A model generated the notes under the pieces. It did no database searches and was not told where the DNA came from. It saw nothing but the letters and a program-made list of their open reading frames with translations. Made by a program: the position numbers and the translations under genes. This document shows, piece after piece, positions 39,127 to 48,361 of a stretch of 64,000 nucleotides of DNA (the first letter of the stretch is position 1; every line of letters begins with the position of its first letter). Origin of the DNA: Eubacterium limosum (GTDB lineage: Bacteria; Bacillota; Clostridia; Eubacteriales; Eubacteriaceae); the NCBI RefSeq assembly GCF_000807675.2, contig NZ_CP019962.1, positions 682,001 to 746,000 of the forward strand. Direction: 5' to 3'.

Positions 39127-40644
39127 CTATCTTTCTTTAGACATGGTGCCTTTTAGTTCTTCATATAATTCAACATAGGTATCGAAAACCTTCTGGTAAT
39201 CGTCGTATACATCCGGGTTCGGGGTAACCGTGTAGGCTTCCTTAACCATCCCCTTGGTGGCCTGTTCGAAGTCTGGATAGGCCTTTGCGCCGACAGCGGC
39301 GACGATGGTACAGCCCAGTGCGCCAGCACTCGGGTCAACGGTAACAATGATGGGTTTGCCGGTGGCGTCTGCGATGATCTGCATCCAGGTGGCGTCCTTG
39401 GTGACGCCGCCGCAGCCAACGACCATATCGACCGGGCAGCCCTGTTTTTCAAAATTGTCGATGATGTTTTTTGTGCCCAGGGCAACGGATTCAAGTAAAG
39501 CGCGGTAAATGTGTGCTTTGGTGTGGCTTAAGGTAAGGCCGTAGATGACGCCCTTTGCGTTTGGATCTTTGTACGGTGTACGGTTACCCTGGAAGAAATC
39601 CAGAGCCACTAAGCCGTCAGAACCGGGCGCGATTTTCTCGACCTGTTCATTCATGTAAGCATAGGGGTTTTCCATTTTGTTCAGGTCAAATTCGCGCATG
39701 AACCATTTGACAATGGAGCCGGCAGAAATCTGGCCGCCTTCCAGAAGCCACGCGTTTGGCACAACGGGTTCATTGTAAGGGCCCCAGATGCCTTCCAGCT
39801 TCAGCTTTTCATCGGCGTTGGCAAATGCGAGCTGCACAAAACTGGTGCCCATGATCATGGCCATTTTACCCGGTCTTGCAACGCCAAGGCCAAGCATACC
39901 GATGTGGGCGTCGATGCCCCCCTGCACAACCATCATATCTGGGTTCAAGTCATATTTTTCTGCGAAAGCGGGATCAATTCTCCCAAGCTCTTCGCCGAGA
40001 CGTCTGACATCTGTGACAAGCTTTTCTTCGTAATCGTCCAGGCCGATCTTCTTGAAGAACGCGCTGTTCCAGCCGCCCTCGCAGGATACATAGTTCCATT
40101 TGCAGGCTGCCTGACAGATGGAGGTGGCAAAGGTGCCGCACAGCTGATAGTTCATCCAGTCCAGCTGTTCGATGATTTTGTAGCTGTCCTTGTAAATTTC
40201 AGGTTTATTGTTTTTGATCCAGAGTGTTTTTGGGATCATCCACTCAACGGAGTCTTCCCCGCCGCAGTATTCCAGAACCGGATCGGCAGTGGCGTTGATT
40301 TTTTCCATTTCCTTAACCGCTCGGGTATCCATCCACATGATGGCATCCATCATCGGATTCCCCTGTTCGTCGACGGCTAAAACAGTGGATGAGGTTGAGC
40401 AGACGCTGATGGATTTAATGCTGTAGCGGATCCCCATTGATAAGCTTTTTGTAACATTTTCAACCGCTTTGTTAAAACAGCTCCACCAGTCCGCAGGCTT
40501 TTGTTCTGCCCAGCCAGGCTGTGGATAATAGGTTTCATAAACCTGCTCGTCACTGGCGACGATATTCCCGCTGATATCTGCAACAACGACACGCACACTC
40601 TGTGTTCCGGTGTCAACTCCCATAAAATATTGAGCTTCGTACAT
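39127..40644 (-). CDS. FGGY-family carbohydrate kinase (module A)
   Basis: 505 residues. The phosphate-1 motif is MGVDTGTQSVRVVVAD, and the FGGY C-terminal signature region is VVGCGGVTKDATWMQIIADATGKPI. A catalytic Asp is in VVQGGIDAHIGMLG. Kinases of this class phosphorylate xylulose, ribulose, erythritol, glycerol or related sugars; this one cannot be assigned by eye. AGAGGAG precedes the ATG. It is between the Zn-dehydrogenase and DeoC in one operon. Confidence 0.9.
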   Translation of the reverse strand: MYEAQYFMGVDTGTQSVRVVVADISGNIVASDEQVYETYYPQPGWAEQKPADWWSCFNKAVENVTKSLSMGIRYSIKSISVCSTSSTVLAVDEQGNPMMDAIMWMDTRAVKEMEKINATADPVLEYCGGEDSVEWMIPKTLWIKNNKPEIYKDSYKIIEQLDWMNYQLCGTFATSICQAACKWNYVSCEGGWNSAFFKKIGLDDYEEKLVTDVRRLGEELGRIDPAFAEKYDLNPDMMVVQGGIDAHIGMLGLGVARPGKMAMIMGTSFVQLAFANADEKLKLEGIWGPYNEPVVPNAWLLEGGQISAGSIVKWFMREFDLNKMENPYAYMNEQVEKIAPGSDGLVALDFFQGNRTPYKDPNAKGVIYGLTLSHTKAHIYRALLESVALGTKNIIDNFEKQGCPVDMVVGCGGVTKDATWMQIIADATGKPIIVTVDPSAGALGCTIVAAVGAKAYPDFEQATKGMVKEAYTVTPNPDVYDDYQKVFDTYVELYEELKGTMSKER

Positions 40645-40695
40645 AATGATTCTCCTCTTAAATTCCCTATAGATTTATTTTAAAAACAGATTGTA

Positions 40696-41766
40696 TTAAA
40701 CCGTATCAAAATCCCCGTCATAACCGTCGGGATAGAACATAACTTTATTGTAGAAGTAGCCTCCCTTGGCAATTTCACCGAGCACAGCGGGCGCATCGTC
40801 CAGCGGCAGGCGGTGGCTGATGATATCCTTGGCGGTCATGCCTTTTTCATCAAAGCCTTTTAAGGATTCTGTCCAGTCTTCACCGGGGTATGGTTTGGTG
40901 AAGGAGTTCCATGAACCGACAACGCTCAGCTGGCTTCTCATGATGGTATCCACTTCTTTTTCGCTTAAATCCAGGCCCTTGTGAGAAATACCCAGGAAAA
41001 CGACACGGCCCATTTTGCTGGCCATTAGGATACACTGCTTCTGCGCGATCGGAGCGCCGGAAAAGTCAATGACGATGTTTGCCCCCTTACCATCCGTTGC
41101 CTTGTGAACCGCTTCGACAGCATCCTCCTTGGTGGAGTTGATCACCACGTCTGCGCCCACCTTTTTGGCGATTTCCAGCTTTTCATCCCAGACGTCCACT
41201 GCGACAACCTTAGAAGCGCCGTATAATTTGGCATACTGTGCTGCAAATAAACCGATCGGGCCTGTTCCAACAACACAGACACTGTCGCCTTCTTTAAAGT
41301 TACCGCGCATCAGGCCGTGGTATGCGTTTGCGCATGGGTCGAGGGTTGCGGCGTCTTCAAAAGATACCTTGTCCGGAACCTTTAAAAGGTTGGATTCCTT
41401 AACAGATACGTATTCGGCCAGCGCGCCGTCACGTCTTGAACCATAGTAGTCATAATCTTCGCATAAGGAGTAAATTCCCTTCTGGCACCATTCGCATTCA
41501 CCGCATGGAATAAGCGGCGGAACCACAACGCGGTCACCCGGTTTGAAATTCTTAACTTCTGAACCAACGGCTTCGATTTCACCAGAAAACTCATGGCCGA
41601 TGGTGATTGGAGAAACATGTGCCCCATAAACCAACGCTCTCGGAATATCGGATCCGCAGAGGCCGACTGCCTTTACCTTAACCATGGCTTCATCGGGCAT
41701 CATCTCTGGTTTTGGCACATCTTCAACTCTTAAATCTCCGGGTTTATACATACGTACTGCTTTCAT
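40696..41766 (-). CDS. Zinc-dependent polyol dehydrogenase, GatD-like (module A)
   Basis: 356 residues of the MDR superfamily. The catalytic-zinc site is in GLCGSDIP and GHEFSGEIEAVG, the structural-zinc site is PCGECEWCQKGIYSLC, and the Rossmann motif is GTGPIGLF. GSDIPR, YGSRRDGALAEY and VVGSWNSFTKPYPGEDW resemble galactitol-1-phosphate 5-dehydrogenase. Two adjacent ATGs occur; the second (41766) has better spacing from AGGAGG and matches the paralog at 50632-51684, with which it is nearly identical. First gene of module A. Confidence 0.9.
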   Translation of the reverse strand: MKAVRMYKPGDLRVEDVPKPEMMPDEAMVKVKAVGLCGSDIPRALVYGAHVSPITIGHEFSGEIEAVGSEVKNFKPGDRVVVPPLIPCGECEWCQKGIYSLCEDYDYYGSRRDGALAEYVSVKESNLLKVPDKVSFEDAATLDPCANAYHGLMRGNFKEGDSVCVVGTGPIGLFAAQYAKLYGASKVVAVDVWDEKLEIAKKVGADVVINSTKEDAVEAVHKATDGKGANIVIDFSGAPIAQKQCILMASKMGRVVFLGISHKGLDLSEKEVDTIMRSQLSVVGSWNSFTKPYPGEDWTESLKGFDEKGMTAKDIISHRLPLDDAPAVLGEIAKGGYFYNKVMFYPDGYDGDFDTV

Positions 41767-41801
41767 CATAATCCTCCTTAAATGAAAAGTCTGTTTGGAT
41801 T

Positions 41802-41845
41802 ATTTACGGTTTATTATTTACTAAAGTAAATTATTAACCGTAAAT
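41802..41845. promoter_or_regulatory. Large inverted-repeat operator, module A
   Basis: Two 21-bp half-sites (41802-41822 and 41825-41845) are reverse complements of each other with two mismatches. Each contains GTAAAT(T/A)AT(T/A)AACCG, which resembles the sites at 51758-51829 of module B. It lies just downstream of the leftward promoter, so RpiR binding there would block transcription. Confidence 0.85.
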
Positions 41846-41854
41846 TTTGAACTT

Positions 41855-41883
41855 ATTCTAGCATGATTTTTTGAGGTTGTCAA
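41855..41883 (-). promoter_or_regulatory. Sigma-A promoter of module A
   Basis: Leftward TTGACA (complement of 41878-41883), 17-bp spacer, TAGAAT (complement of 41855-41860). The start site would fall at the edge of the operator. Confidence 0.85.
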
Positions 41884-41934
41884 CAAAAAGCGTAAAAAAT
41901 TTTCTGTTAATTAATTTTTTGCGTTTTTAAGTGT

Positions 41935-41963
41935 TTTACAAAAGCAAAATTATAAAGTATAAT
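41935..41963 (+). promoter_or_regulatory. Promoter of the module A RpiR gene
   Basis: TTTACA (41935-41940), 17-bp spacer, TATAAT (41958-41963). The context AAGTGTTTTAC before the spacer is the same as in the module B copy (51831-51842). Confidence 0.78.
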
Positions 41964-42016
41964 CAATCTTATAAAAATAAAAAAAAGATAAATATAGAAT
42001 GGAGGTAAAGGGTACC

Positions 42017-42862
42017 TTGAAATCTCTTTTATCAGATATCAGAATAAAATACAATACTTTTTCAAAGGCACAGAAGCGTTTAGCGGATTATATCCTGTGT
42101 GAGCCGGAGAAGGTGACTTTGCTGTCAATTACAGAACTGGCCGGGAAGGGCGACACCAGCGAGACAACGGTCATGCGGCTGCTTAAAAAGCTGGAATACG
42201 ATTCCTACCAGGTTTTTCGTATTAACCTGGCAAAGGAATTGACTGAAAAACCGGGAGAAACCCTTAATGAAGAGCTGAGTGAGGAAGATGGCCTGGCGAC
42301 CATTAAGAAAAAGGTCATCAAGCATAATGTAACAGCCATCAATGACCTGGAGCAGACCCTGAGTGAAGACACCATTGCCGAGTTTCTTGAGTTTCTCGCA
42401 GCGTCAAAGCGGGTTCTCTTTTTTGGCGTGGGCGCGTCCGCGTCCATTTCTCAGGATGCGCTGCACAAATTCGGCAATATCGGCATCAATGTGTGCAGCC
42501 ATCCCGACCCGCACCAGATGAATATTATCTGCGCGCATTCGACGCCGGATGATCTTTTCATAGCGGTTTCTCACACTGGGGAGAGCCAGGAGGTGTTAAA
42601 TGCGGTGTCCATTGCCCGGAAAAACGGCAGTAAAATTATCAGCCTGACCAGCTATGCCAATTCGAGCCTGGCCAAAATGTCAGATCTTTACCTGCTGAGT
42701 TCAACCAATGATAAAAAATACCATTCTGAGGCCATGGCGTCGCGTATTGTGCAGCTGACCATCATTGATATTCTTTATATTGCCACCTTTATGCAGAATG
42801 AGGATGTTTATTTTGAAGAGATGAACAAGTCCCGTATTGCTGTAGCGCTTAATAAGACCTGA
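42017..42862 (+). CDS. RpiR-family transcriptional regulator (module A)
   Basis: 281 residues: an N-terminal RpiR-type HTH (LSITELAGKGDTSETTVMRLLKKL, residues about 35-58) and a C-terminal SIS sugar-phosphate-binding domain (FFGVGASASIS, SHTGESQEVLNAVSIARKNG). An ATG at 41999 is possible but lies on the Shine-Dalgarno GGAGG. The TTG at 42017 gives the same length as its paralog (281 residues) and is preferred. Divergent from module A and almost certainly its regulator. Confidence 0.92.
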   Translation: MKSLLSDIRIKYNTFSKAQKRLADYILCEPEKVTLLSITELAGKGDTSETTVMRLLKKLEYDSYQVFRINLAKELTEKPGETLNEELSEEDGLATIKKKVIKHNVTAINDLEQTLSEDTIAEFLEFLAASKRVLFFGVGASASISQDALHKFGNIGINVCSHPDPHQMNIICAHSTPDDLFIAVSHTGESQEVLNAVSIARKNGSKIISLTSYANSSLAKMSDLYLLSSTNDKKYHSEAMASRIVQLTIIDILYIATFMQNEDVYFEEMNKSRIAVALNKT

Positions 42863-42871
42863 GAAATAAAT

Positions 42872-42895
42872 AAGAGCAGCTGGGTGGCTGCTCTT
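42872..42895. terminator. Terminator between the RpiR gene and the convergent FGGY kinase
   Basis: AAGAGCAGC (42872-42880), loop TGGGTG, GCTGCTCTT (42887-42895). Leftward it is followed by ATTTATTT, so it can stop the kinase transcript. Confidence 0.72.
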
Positions 42896-42937
42896 AAAAG
42901 ACAGGAGATAAGTTTGATCAATATTGTCAGGGAGGGT

Positions 42938-44503
42938 TTAGCGGTATTTATCCTGGAAGGATACCACTTGGTCAAAGGCGCCGGTAGACAGGGATTTGTA
43001 AACCTGCTGCCAGGTACGGAAGGCGTCCTCGTAGCGTTTTACATTTTCCGGATTTGGCTCATAGCGTCTGCGGATTTTTACCATGTGTTTTTCGGCTTCC
43101 TCAAAGTCCTTATAGATGCCTACGCCGACAGCGGCGACCATGGCACAGCCGAGGGCCGTAGCTTCTTCCACGGCGACAACTTCGCAGGAGCGGTTGAAGA
43201 TATCGGCCTGCATCTGGCACCAGAGCTCTGAGCGGAAGATACCGCCGGTCAGTCGGACCATGTCAAAGTCCGGAGCGCCGCCGGAGACCATGGCGTCCAG
43301 CATATCGCGGATATCATAGTTTACCCCTTCCATGGTGGCGCGGATAAAGTCTTCCTTGGTGTGTCCGACGGTCATACCGATATAGGTGCCTCGGGCGTTG
43401 GGGTTCTGGTTTGGTGTAACCGCACCGGCAAAGTAAGGCAGGAAGAACAGGCCGTTTGCCCCAGGGTTCGATTTGGTGGCCACAGAGGTCAGGAAGTCAT
43501 AGACGCTGATGTCGAGGGATTCCGCGGCGAGCTGTTCAACGTCGCAGAACTGTTCTTTAAACCATTTGAAGGCAGAGCCGGATGCGTTGGCAACCCCTTC
43601 CATAACCCATGCGCCGTCGGGTGTGCCTAAAACGTAGCATCTTCTGGATGGGTCGCGCAGCAGGTTAAAAGACTTGCCGGCCACAATACCGGCAGTGCCG
43701 CCGCAGGCATAGCCGACGCCTTCACGCACACAGCCACAGCCCAGGCAGCCGGACTGTTGGTCGCCGGTACCCATGACAATGGGAGTGCCCTCTGCCAGGC
43801 CGGTTCTCGCGGAAACCTCAGCGGTTACCTTGCCGATGATGGTGCCTGGCTGCCGCAGCGGCGCCATTTTATTGATATCAATACCAAGCGCTGCGCAGAT
43901 CTGCGGGTCATACTGGAAGTCTGGACCGTTGAGCTGTACCCACGGCGTATCGTTGATGTCATCGTAATAGTCGTCAGCGCCGTAAGCCTTGGTGACAAGG
44001 CCCATCATGGTGTGGATGGTGGCGGCCTTTTCATAGGCTTCCGGCATGTTTTTCAGAATCCACTGGAGGTTGCTCTGCGGGTTAACGCCGCCCAGCGGCA
44101 TGCCGCAGCGGTCGTACAGCTCATCGGCAGATAAGCCGGCGGCCACAAGCTTGCGCTCAACCTCGGGGATCATTTCCGCGCTTCGCATATCCTGCCAGAT
44201 AATGATGGGCATGGTAAAGCCGCCGTTTTCGTCGCGCAGAGCCACGGTACAGCGGAACACGTCTGTACTGATGGCCGCGATTTCTTCAGGGTCAACGCCG
44301 CTGTTGTCAATGGCAAGGCGGGTGGTGCGGTATAAATGCTTGATGAGCTCGTCGCCGTCACATTCCTGGCGTCCGGGAGCCGGATAAGTCAGCGGATTCA
44401 TGATCTGACCTGAGCCGATTTCATTGCCGTCAAAGTCAAACACAACCGTTCTCGCACTGGTTGTTCCTAAGTCAATCCCTACTACATACTTTTTTTCTTT
44501 CAT
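42938..44503 (-). CDS. FGGY-family carbohydrate kinase (module B)
   Basis: 521 residues. N-terminal VVGIDLGTTSARTVVFD; substrate-domain GTGDQQSGCLGCG; C-terminal VRLTGGIFRSELWCQMQADIF. It differs clearly from the module A kinase. It is the last gene of module B, 56 bp after the DUF1667 gene, with AAGGGG before the ATG. The specificity is not readable; the neighbours suggest a polyol or ketose. Confidence 0.9.
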   Translation of the reverse strand: MKEKKYVVGIDLGTTSARTVVFDFDGNEIGSGQIMNPLTYPAPGRQECDGDELIKHLYRTTRLAIDNSGVDPEEIAAISTDVFRCTVALRDENGGFTMPIIIWQDMRSAEMIPEVERKLVAAGLSADELYDRCGMPLGGVNPQSNLQWILKNMPEAYEKAATIHTMMGLVTKAYGADDYYDDINDTPWVQLNGPDFQYDPQICAALGIDINKMAPLRQPGTIIGKVTAEVSARTGLAEGTPIVMGTGDQQSGCLGCGCVREGVGYACGGTAGIVAGKSFNLLRDPSRRCYVLGTPDGAWVMEGVANASGSAFKWFKEQFCDVEQLAAESLDISVYDFLTSVATKSNPGANGLFFLPYFAGAVTPNQNPNARGTYIGMTVGHTKEDFIRATMEGVNYDIRDMLDAMVSGGAPDFDMVRLTGGIFRSELWCQMQADIFNRSCEVVAVEEATALGCAMVAAVGVGIYKDFEEAEKHMVKIRRRYEPNPENVKRYEDAFRTWQQVYKSLSTGAFDQVVSFQDKYR

Positions 44504-44559
44504 GATTTTACCCCTTATTTTAAATTAATTTAAATTTTCCCTACAGATTGTGTTTAATA

Positions 44560-44928
44560 CTAGCAAGTTTTTTTGTCGATGTTTTTGGTGGCAATAATAT
44601 TGACCCCAGTGCCGCAGACATCCGGTACAATAATATCCCCAATTTTCACAGGTGCGGTTACAACGATTTTTCGGATCGCCTCCATGCAGTCAAATATTTT
44701 ATCCTTTGGTATGTCGGATTCTGTCTTGACCGACACCATCTGGATATCCCCTTCATTGACTTTGACAATGGAGGTAACGATCCGGGTGGGTTGTGTAACC
44801 TCTTTACGCGCATACTTTTCGCCGCGGCTGCAGGTGTGTCCGGTGATGTCGGTGATTTCCCCCTGATCCATGGTGACAGTGACAGCACAGCCGAGAGGGC
44901 ATCCAATACAGGTGATATGTTTTTCCAT
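44560..44928 (-). CDS. DUF1667 protein (stand-alone)
   Basis: 122 residues. Conserved cysteines in ITCIGCPLGC and GHTCSRGEKYA, then QPTRIVTSIVKV. It aligns with the C-terminal part of the fused oxidoreductase at 26237-27634. DUF1667 always travels with GlpA/GlpB-like flavoproteins and may carry an iron-sulfur cluster or act as the electron-transfer subunit; this is unproven. The next gene upstream ends four bases away. Confidence 0.9.
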   Translation of the reverse strand: MEKHITCIGCPLGCAVTVTMDQGEITDITGHTCSRGEKYARKEVTQPTRIVTSIVKVNEGDIQMVSVKTESDIPKDKIFDCMEAIRKIVVTAPVKIGDIIVPDVCGTGVNIIATKNIDKKTC

Positions 44929-44932
44929 AAGC

Positions 44933-46198
44933 TCAGGCCTCCTCGATTTTAATCAGAATCTGTTTTAAGTCCGGTTCAGCCTGGAGATCCTGTCGGGCGA
45001 GTTCGATTTGTTCCATTTCCCCTGGAGTGACAATCCGCTTTTTGCGGTGCTTGACGCACTTATCGTCAAAGTAAACAGAGACCGAGCTGTTTTCATAAAC
45101 ACCGCTGACGCGGAAGCGGACCTTGAGGGTTTCGCCCATACGGTTCAGGTCAATGGTTTTGGGAACCGTATAGCTGACGCCCTCCCCTGTGACCAGCTCG
45201 ATGACGGGCCCGGGTTCAGGTTTTTGCTGTTTCAGGACATACTTCGCCGCGCATTTTCCTGCGCAGGCAGCTTCTTCTGAAACATAGTCGACCAGGTCGT
45301 GGACATGGAGGACGTTGCCGCAGGCAAAAACGCCTTCCACGTTGGTCTCAAAGCTTTCACCCACGATTGGGCCGTTTGTTTTCCGGTCAAGGCCGACATC
45401 CATTTTACTGGAAAGCTCATTTTCAGGGATGAGGCCCACAGACAGCAGGAGCGTATCACAGCTGTATTCCTCCTCGGTTCCGGGGACAGGCTTCATGTTT
45501 TCATCCACCTGGGCGATGGTGACGCTTTCCACCCGTTCCTGCCCTTTGATGTTTACAACCGTGTGGCTCAGCTTAAGCGGAATGCCGTAGTCGTCCAGGC
45601 ACTGGACGATGTTGCGCTTAAGACCGCCGGAGTAGGGCATAATCTCAGCGACGACCTTTACCTTTGCCCCTTCCAGGGTCAGGCGTCTGGCCATGATGAG
45701 GCCGATATCTCCAGAGCCGAGAATAACGATCTCGCGGCCGGGCATAAAACCCTCAATGTTGACAAAACGCTGGGCAGTGCCGGCGCTGTAAATGCCCGCG
45801 GGCCGGCAGCCGGGAATGTTGAGGGCGCCCCGGGGGCGTTCCCGGCAGCCCATGGCCAGTACGATGGCCTTTGCCTTAAGCCTGACCAGACCATCGGTGC
45901 TGTTCATGATGGTGAGGACCTTGTCTCCCTCAATGTCCACCACCATGGTGTTCAGCTTGTATTCGATACCCAGATCAACCACCTCGTCGATGAAGCGCTG
46001 GGCGTATTCCGGCCCGGTCAGCTCCTCCTTGAAGGTGTGCAGGCCAAAACCGTTGTGAATACACTGGTTTAAAATGCCGCCGAGCCGCCGGTCTCTCTCC
46101 ACGATCAAAATATCATTGACGCCCGCTCGTTTGGCGGAAATGGCGGCGGCAAGTCCTGCCGGCCCTCCGCCGATGATGACTATTTCATAAGACTTCAT
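44933..46198 (-). CDS. FAD/NAD-dependent oxidoreductase (module B)
   Basis: 421 residues: FAD motif GGGPAGLAAAISAKRAG, CRERPRGALNIPGCRPAGIYSAG, NAD motif LGSGDIGLIMARRLTLEGA and ACGNVLHVHDLVDYVS. A longer in-frame start at 46234 would overlap the preceding gene. The ATG at 46198 has AGAGG seven bases upstream and is chosen. Paralog of the N-terminal part of 26237-27634. It probably transfers electrons between the GlpA-like dehydrogenase and NAD. Confidence 0.9.
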   Translation of the reverse strand: MKSYEIVIIGGGPAGLAAAISAKRAGVNDILIVERDRRLGGILNQCIHNGFGLHTFKEELTGPEYAQRFIDEVVDLGIEYKLNTMVVDIEGDKVLTIMNSTDGLVRLKAKAIVLAMGCRERPRGALNIPGCRPAGIYSAGTAQRFVNIEGFMPGREIVILGSGDIGLIMARRLTLEGAKVKVVAEIMPYSGGLKRNIVQCLDDYGIPLKLSHTVVNIKGQERVESVTIAQVDENMKPVPGTEEEYSCDTLLLSVGLIPENELSSKMDVGLDRKTNGPIVGESFETNVEGVFACGNVLHVHDLVDYVSEEAACAGKCAAKYVLKQQKPEPGPVIELVTGEGVSYTVPKTIDLNRMGETLKVRFRVSGVYENSSVSVYFDDKCVKHRKKRIVTPGEMEQIELARQDLQAEPDLKQILIKIEEA

Positions 46199-46208
46199 AA
46201 TCAACCTC

Positions 46209-47672
46209 TCATTCCTGTCCGATTTCTTTGTCACAGCCGATCAGAAGCTGCGATGCACCGCCTTTTTTGGTGATGTCTGTCATTTTAATGCCCAGCTCTC
46301 TGGAAAGGATTTCCATGGTGCGCGGTGTACAGAAGCCTGCCTGGCAGCGTCCCATGCCGGCCCGGGTTCTGCGCTTGACAGAATCCATGGACTTTGCGCC
46401 GATGGGACGGTTGATGGCGTCCATGATTTCGCCCTCGGTGACCATCTCGCAGCGGCACACAATATTGCCGTATTCGGGTTTTTCCTTGATGAGCGCTATT
46501 TTTTCTTCGTCGGACAGGCTGTCGAATTTCAGGACACCCTTGCGTCTGGCGATGAAGTTCGGTTTCTTTTTAAGCTGCATCTTCTCCGCGATGATTCCAG
46601 AGAGCATCACGCCAATGGCTGGTGAGCTGGTGAGGCCCGGTGACTCGATACCAGCGGCGTCAAAAAAGTTTTCAGCGTCGGCCACTTCCTCAACGATGAA
46701 CTCGTGGTGGTCCTCATGTGCGCGCAGGCCCACAAAGGAGGTGATAATTTTATTCAGCGGCAGAGGGTTTTTATGAAGAAAATCCGGTGAAGCGGCGATT
46801 TCCTTCAGTGAGTCCAGCACCTCCTGGGTGGTCTGGAAGGATTCCTTGTCGTCCACGTCGTCGGCGGTCGGTCCTACGAAAAAGTTGCCGTGGATGGTCT
46901 GGGAAGCGGCGATGCCCTTACCCATCTTGCCGGGAAGCGGTACCACCGTCGCGTTGAAGATGGTTCCCAGTGATTTGTCAAAGAAAATATACTCGCCCTT
47001 TCTGGGGGTGATGTGGATTTTCTTTTCACTGACCATGTTGTGAAATTTATCGGCGTAGACGCCGGCAGCGTTGGCGATGGCTTTTGTCTGGATATCGCCG
47101 CGGCTGGTTTTGATGGTGTAGAAGCCGTCCGTTTTGATAATGTCATAGGCTTCGGTTTCAAATTTGAACTCTACGCCGTTGACGTTTGCGTTTTCGCCCA
47201 TGGCGATGGCGAGATTAAAAGGACAGATCACGCCGCCGGTGGGCGCATAGAGCGCGGCGACGGTCCGCTCTGTGAGGTTGGGCTCAAGCCTGAGCACCTC
47301 ATCTCTGGGGACGATGCGGCAGCCCGGGACACCGTTTTTCTCAGCGTGCTCCAGCTGTTCCTGGAGCTTTGGCAGGTCTTCCTCATGGGTGCAGACAATG
47401 AATTTTCCATTTTTCTTTACCGGGAAATCCAGTTCCTCAGAAAGCTCCCACATTAATCGATTACCTTCAACGCATAACTTTGCCATCAGGGAGCCTGGGT
47501 CAGCCTCAAGGCCGGTGTGGATAACACCGGTGTTGGCCTTTGAGGTTCCCGAAGCCACGTCATCCCCTTTTTCGATGACGCATGCGTTTATTTCATATTT
47601 TGATATTTCGCGTGCTATGCAGCAGCCGGTAACACCGGCGCCGATGATCACAAGATCATACATTTTTTTCAC
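46209..47672 (-). CDS. GlpA-like FAD-dependent dehydrogenase with BFD-like [2Fe-2S] domain (module B)
   Basis: 487 residues. FAD motif IIGAGVTGCCIAREISKYE; C-terminal VCRCEMVTEGEIMDAI and MGRCQAGFCTPRTMEIL supply four cluster cysteines. Related enzymes oxidise glycerol-3-phosphate, or erythritol-4-phosphate in the EryB branch. Together with the FAD/NAD protein and DUF1667 it forms a three-part dehydrogenase analogous to GlpABC. Paralog of 27636-29075. Confidence 0.9.
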   Translation of the reverse strand: MKKMYDLVIIGAGVTGCCIAREISKYEINACVIEKGDDVASGTSKANTGVIHTGLEADPGSLMAKLCVEGNRLMWELSEELDFPVKKNGKFIVCTHEEDLPKLQEQLEHAEKNGVPGCRIVPRDEVLRLEPNLTERTVAALYAPTGGVICPFNLAIAMGENANVNGVEFKFETEAYDIIKTDGFYTIKTSRGDIQTKAIANAAGVYADKFHNMVSEKKIHITPRKGEYIFFDKSLGTIFNATVVPLPGKMGKGIAASQTIHGNFFVGPTADDVDDKESFQTTQEVLDSLKEIAASPDFLHKNPLPLNKIITSFVGLRAHEDHHEFIVEEVADAENFFDAAGIESPGLTSSPAIGVMLSGIIAEKMQLKKKPNFIARRKGVLKFDSLSDEEKIALIKEKPEYGNIVCRCEMVTEGEIMDAINRPIGAKSMDSVKRRTRAGMGRCQAGFCTPRTMEILSRELGIKMTDITKKGGASQLLIGCDKEIGQE

Positions 47673-47677
47673 CTGGC

Positions 47678-48328
47678 CTAGCTTTCTTTTAAAAGTCCGA
47701 TGGCTGAGCTGGTGCCGATACGCTCACAGCCTGCGTCTAAGAACATTTCCAGGTCTTCTACGGTTTTCACGCCGCCGGAAGCTTTCATTTTTACAGAGGG
47801 CCCGATATGCGCTTTAAAAAGGTTGATGTCCTCAATGGTAGCGCCGCCTGTTCCAAAGCCAGTGGAGGTTTTGATATAGTCTGCGCCAGCGTTTGTGACC
47901 AGCTCGCAGACCTTGGCTTTTTCTTCTTCGGTCAGGTAACAGGTTTCAACAATGACTTTTAAAACGCGGTCGCCGGCGGCTTTTTTCAGCTCAGCAATTT
48001 CATTTTGAACATAGTCGTAGTCCTTATCCTTTAAAGCGCCGATATTGATGACCATATCCACCTCGGAAGCGCCGCCTAAGATGGCTTCTCTGACTTCAAA
48101 GGCTTTGACGGCAGTGGTGTTATAGCCCAGCGGGAAGCCAATAACGGTGCAGACATTCAGGGCATCGCCGTAGGTCTCTTTCGCCCGTTTTACAAAGGAA
48201 GGGGGGATGCAGACAGAAGCGGTTTTATATTCCACCGCGTCGTCGCAGAGTGCTTTAATCTGGTCCCAGGTTGAGAATGCTTTTAAAAGTGTGTGGTCAA
48301 TGTGGCCTAGAATTTCTTGTTTGTTCAT
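47678..48328 (-). CDS. deoC: Deoxyribose-phosphate-aldolase family enzyme (module B)
   Basis: 216 residues and very close to the module A copy: GHIDHTLLKAFST, catalytic lysines in LKVIVETCYL and ADYIKTSTGFGTGGAT. An upstream in-frame ATG at 48346 overlaps the Shine-Dalgarno (AAGGAG), so the ATG at 48328 is used. Two DeoC copies in two related operons suggest recent duplication and different induction. Confidence 0.9.
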   Translation of the reverse strand: MNKQEILGHIDHTLLKAFSTWDQIKALCDDAVEYKTASVCIPPSFVKRAKETYGDALNVCTVIGFPLGYNTTAVKAFEVREAILGGASEVDMVINIGALKDKDYDYVQNEIAELKKAAGDRVLKVIVETCYLTEEEKAKVCELVTNAGADYIKTSTGFGTGGATIEDINLFKAHIGPSVKMKASGGVKTVEDLEMFLDAGCERIGTSSAIGLLKES

Positions 48329-48361
48329 TTTTTTATACTCCTTCATTCAGTCTTGTCGGTT

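Noticed and set aside
45299-46072. 257-residue rightward ORF opposite the FAD/NAD oxidoreductase
   Set aside because: It is a reverse-strand shadow of a well-recognised gene and shows no domain of its own. The same holds for the long opposite-strand frames in mnmG, gyrB, gyrA and the kinases.
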